Positions 33,373 to 34,236 of a DNA stretch of 34,236 bases are shown here, in pieces. Within the stretch, counting starts at the first letter, position 1. Each line of letters starts with the position of its first letter. Source of the stretch: Psychromonas sp. MB-3u-54 (GTDB lineage Bacteria > Pseudomonadota > Gammaproteobacteria > Enterobacterales > Psychromonadaceae); contig NZ_PJBP01000110.1 in the NCBI RefSeq assembly GCF_002836415.1, positions 1 to 34,236 of the forward strand. The letters are read 5' to 3'. The notes beneath the pieces were generated by a model. The model did no database searches, was not told the origin of the DNA, and worked only from the letters and a program-made list of their open reading frames with translations. The position numbers and the translations under genes are program-made.

Positions 33373-33800
33373 AAAACACTCCAAAAATAAATGTCATCGG
33401 GACTGAACAGACCCAAAATGGTGCGTATATTGTCATAGAAAGCGGGACAGCCAAAATTTTTAATCTAAATGCTATTTTAATAAAAGGTTTGGCTTCACCA
33501 TAAATGATCGGACAATTGCACTGTCGGCGTTTTTCAAGAGAATGATAAAAGAGTGCGGGCATCCAGAATTTTTGTGCTGGTTATCTTAACCGGGGAGGGG
33601 GAAATGGATATGACAATCCGAACATTATCCTGCCAGCAACAAAAATATTTTTCCGGGTAGTTTAGTTGCAGAGTCTCTTTTGGAACAGCAATATCAGGTA
33701 TGGTTATTTAAAATACCAATGAAATCAAAGTATTAATAATTTAAATCCAAGGCTGTCCCGAATTTTATCGTGAAATATTCTCATTAACACCGCTCACCTA
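33373..33800. other. Gene-free region upstream of the acyltransferase
   Basis: No gene supported. One 18-codon frame at 33604-33660 has a strong purine-rich leader (GGGGAGGGGGAA) but no protein-like content. Confidence 0.3.
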
Positions 33801-33862
33801 GATGCTCATAACGCCCGGTTATACCAAAAGCATTAAATTTATGATCAGTTACTTCAAAGGAA

Positions 33863-34174
33863 AAATTTACGCTCACAAAACCGCCGGGATGATTTTGAAT
33901 AGTAAATCTGATTACTTTATTAATGCATTTGGTATGGTGTTATCGGTAGGGTGCATTCTATGCACCACGGACAGCGGCAATCGGTGCAGCGAGTAAGCGA
34001 GTAAGCGAGTAAGCGACAGCTTAGTATCTGAGCAGACACCCTACGAGCGATACGTTTATTGTCATGGTTGGTGCTAGTTGGCATTCAAATAAGACCACCA
34101 TTAAATTTACGCTCACAAAACCGCAGGGATAATTTTAAATAGTAAATTGGATCACTTTATTAATGCGTTTGGTA
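33863..34174. repeat. Direct repeat pair of about 73 bp flanking a palindromic insert
   Basis: AAATTTACGCTCACAAAACC at about 33863 recurs at 34103; each copy runs to a TTTATTAATGC-TTTGGTAT end (about 33935 and 34174) with scattered mismatches. Between them lie an inverted pair GTAGGGTG (33946-33953)/CACCCTAC (34037-34044), a hairpin GGTGCAT/ATGCACC, and three tandem GCGAGTAA units (33989-34012). It looks like a dispersed element interrupted by or adjacent to a small palindromic element. Confidence 0.7.
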
Positions 34175-34236
34175 TTAACTACCGCATAGGTTGTGGTTTT
34201 TGGTTTGTAAAACCGTTATGCGTCCAGTTGAGTCGG

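Noticed and set aside
33323-33562. 79-codon minus-strand frame overlapping the acyltransferase start
   Set aside because: It is hydrophobic but out of frame with the catalytic part, and lacks a ribosome binding site. A frameshifted N-terminal extension is possible but unsupported.
33604-33660. 18-codon ORF with a strong purine-rich leader
   Set aside because: Too short and no family resemblance; the leader may be chance.
33802-33996. 64-codon plus-strand frame in the repeat region
   Set aside because: It is made of repeat DNA that recurs at 34103-34174 and has no start signal.

Overview
The window reads as a marine, probably cold-adapted gammaproteobacterium of the Alteromonadales/Vibrionales type. 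A Psychromonas-like genome is my best guess, from the gene order pilU-pilT/yggS-proC-yggT-yggU-DUF4426-rdgB-hemW, the tandem glgC pair and the AT-rich intergenic DNA. Species cannot be fixed from sequence reading alone. All calls rest on motifs and remembered family members; no database search was run.

Layout. 1-2.7 kb: a PLP-dependent D-cysteine desulfhydrase/ACC deaminase-like enzyme carrying an in-frame 26-residue triplication, then rsmC. 2.8-7.0 kb: glycogen synthesis, with two tandem glgC paralogues and glgA; the debranching enzyme glgX lies apart at 29.8-31.9 kb. 7.2-10.2 kb: srmB and yaaA converge on a 394-bp array of 7/8-bp repeats, and a 270-bp inverted-repeat (MITE-like) element abuts the yaaA ribosome binding site. 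10.2-17.4 kb: the conserved block with the twitching ATPases pilU/pilT in one direction and yggS, proC, yggT, yggU, a DUF4426 gene, rdgB and hemW in the other. 17.4-17.9 kb: a decayed Kef-type antiporter gene.

17.9-24.4 kb is the most interesting part. It is a minus-strand, divergent chaperone-usher fimbrial operon: chaperone, two paralogous small pilins sharing an IDFGDV motif, a small exported protein, then a usher with an SdrD/Cna-B-like repeat near its C terminus. Its 1.3-kb leader holds three tandem copies of an RNA that looks like a class-I (GEMM) cyclic-dinucleotide riboswitch, each followed by its own intrinsic terminator. Two more degenerate aptamer-like copies lie between them, with promoter-like sequences upstream. 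If correct, fimbria production is gated by a serial, multi-aptamer second-messenger switch. A further intrinsic terminator after the major pilin would lower expression of the downstream assembly genes.

24.5-34.2 kb: a helix-hairpin-helix protein related to the PolX N terminus without a polymerase domain; a suppressor-of-copper-sensitivity type thiol-redox operon (small membrane protein, scsB, scsD-like, scsC-like) with a 65-bp duplication at the scsD/scsC junction; glgX; a frameshifted small membrane protein gene with hexanucleotide repeats; a PlsC-type acyltransferase; and a gene-poor end with dispersed repeats.
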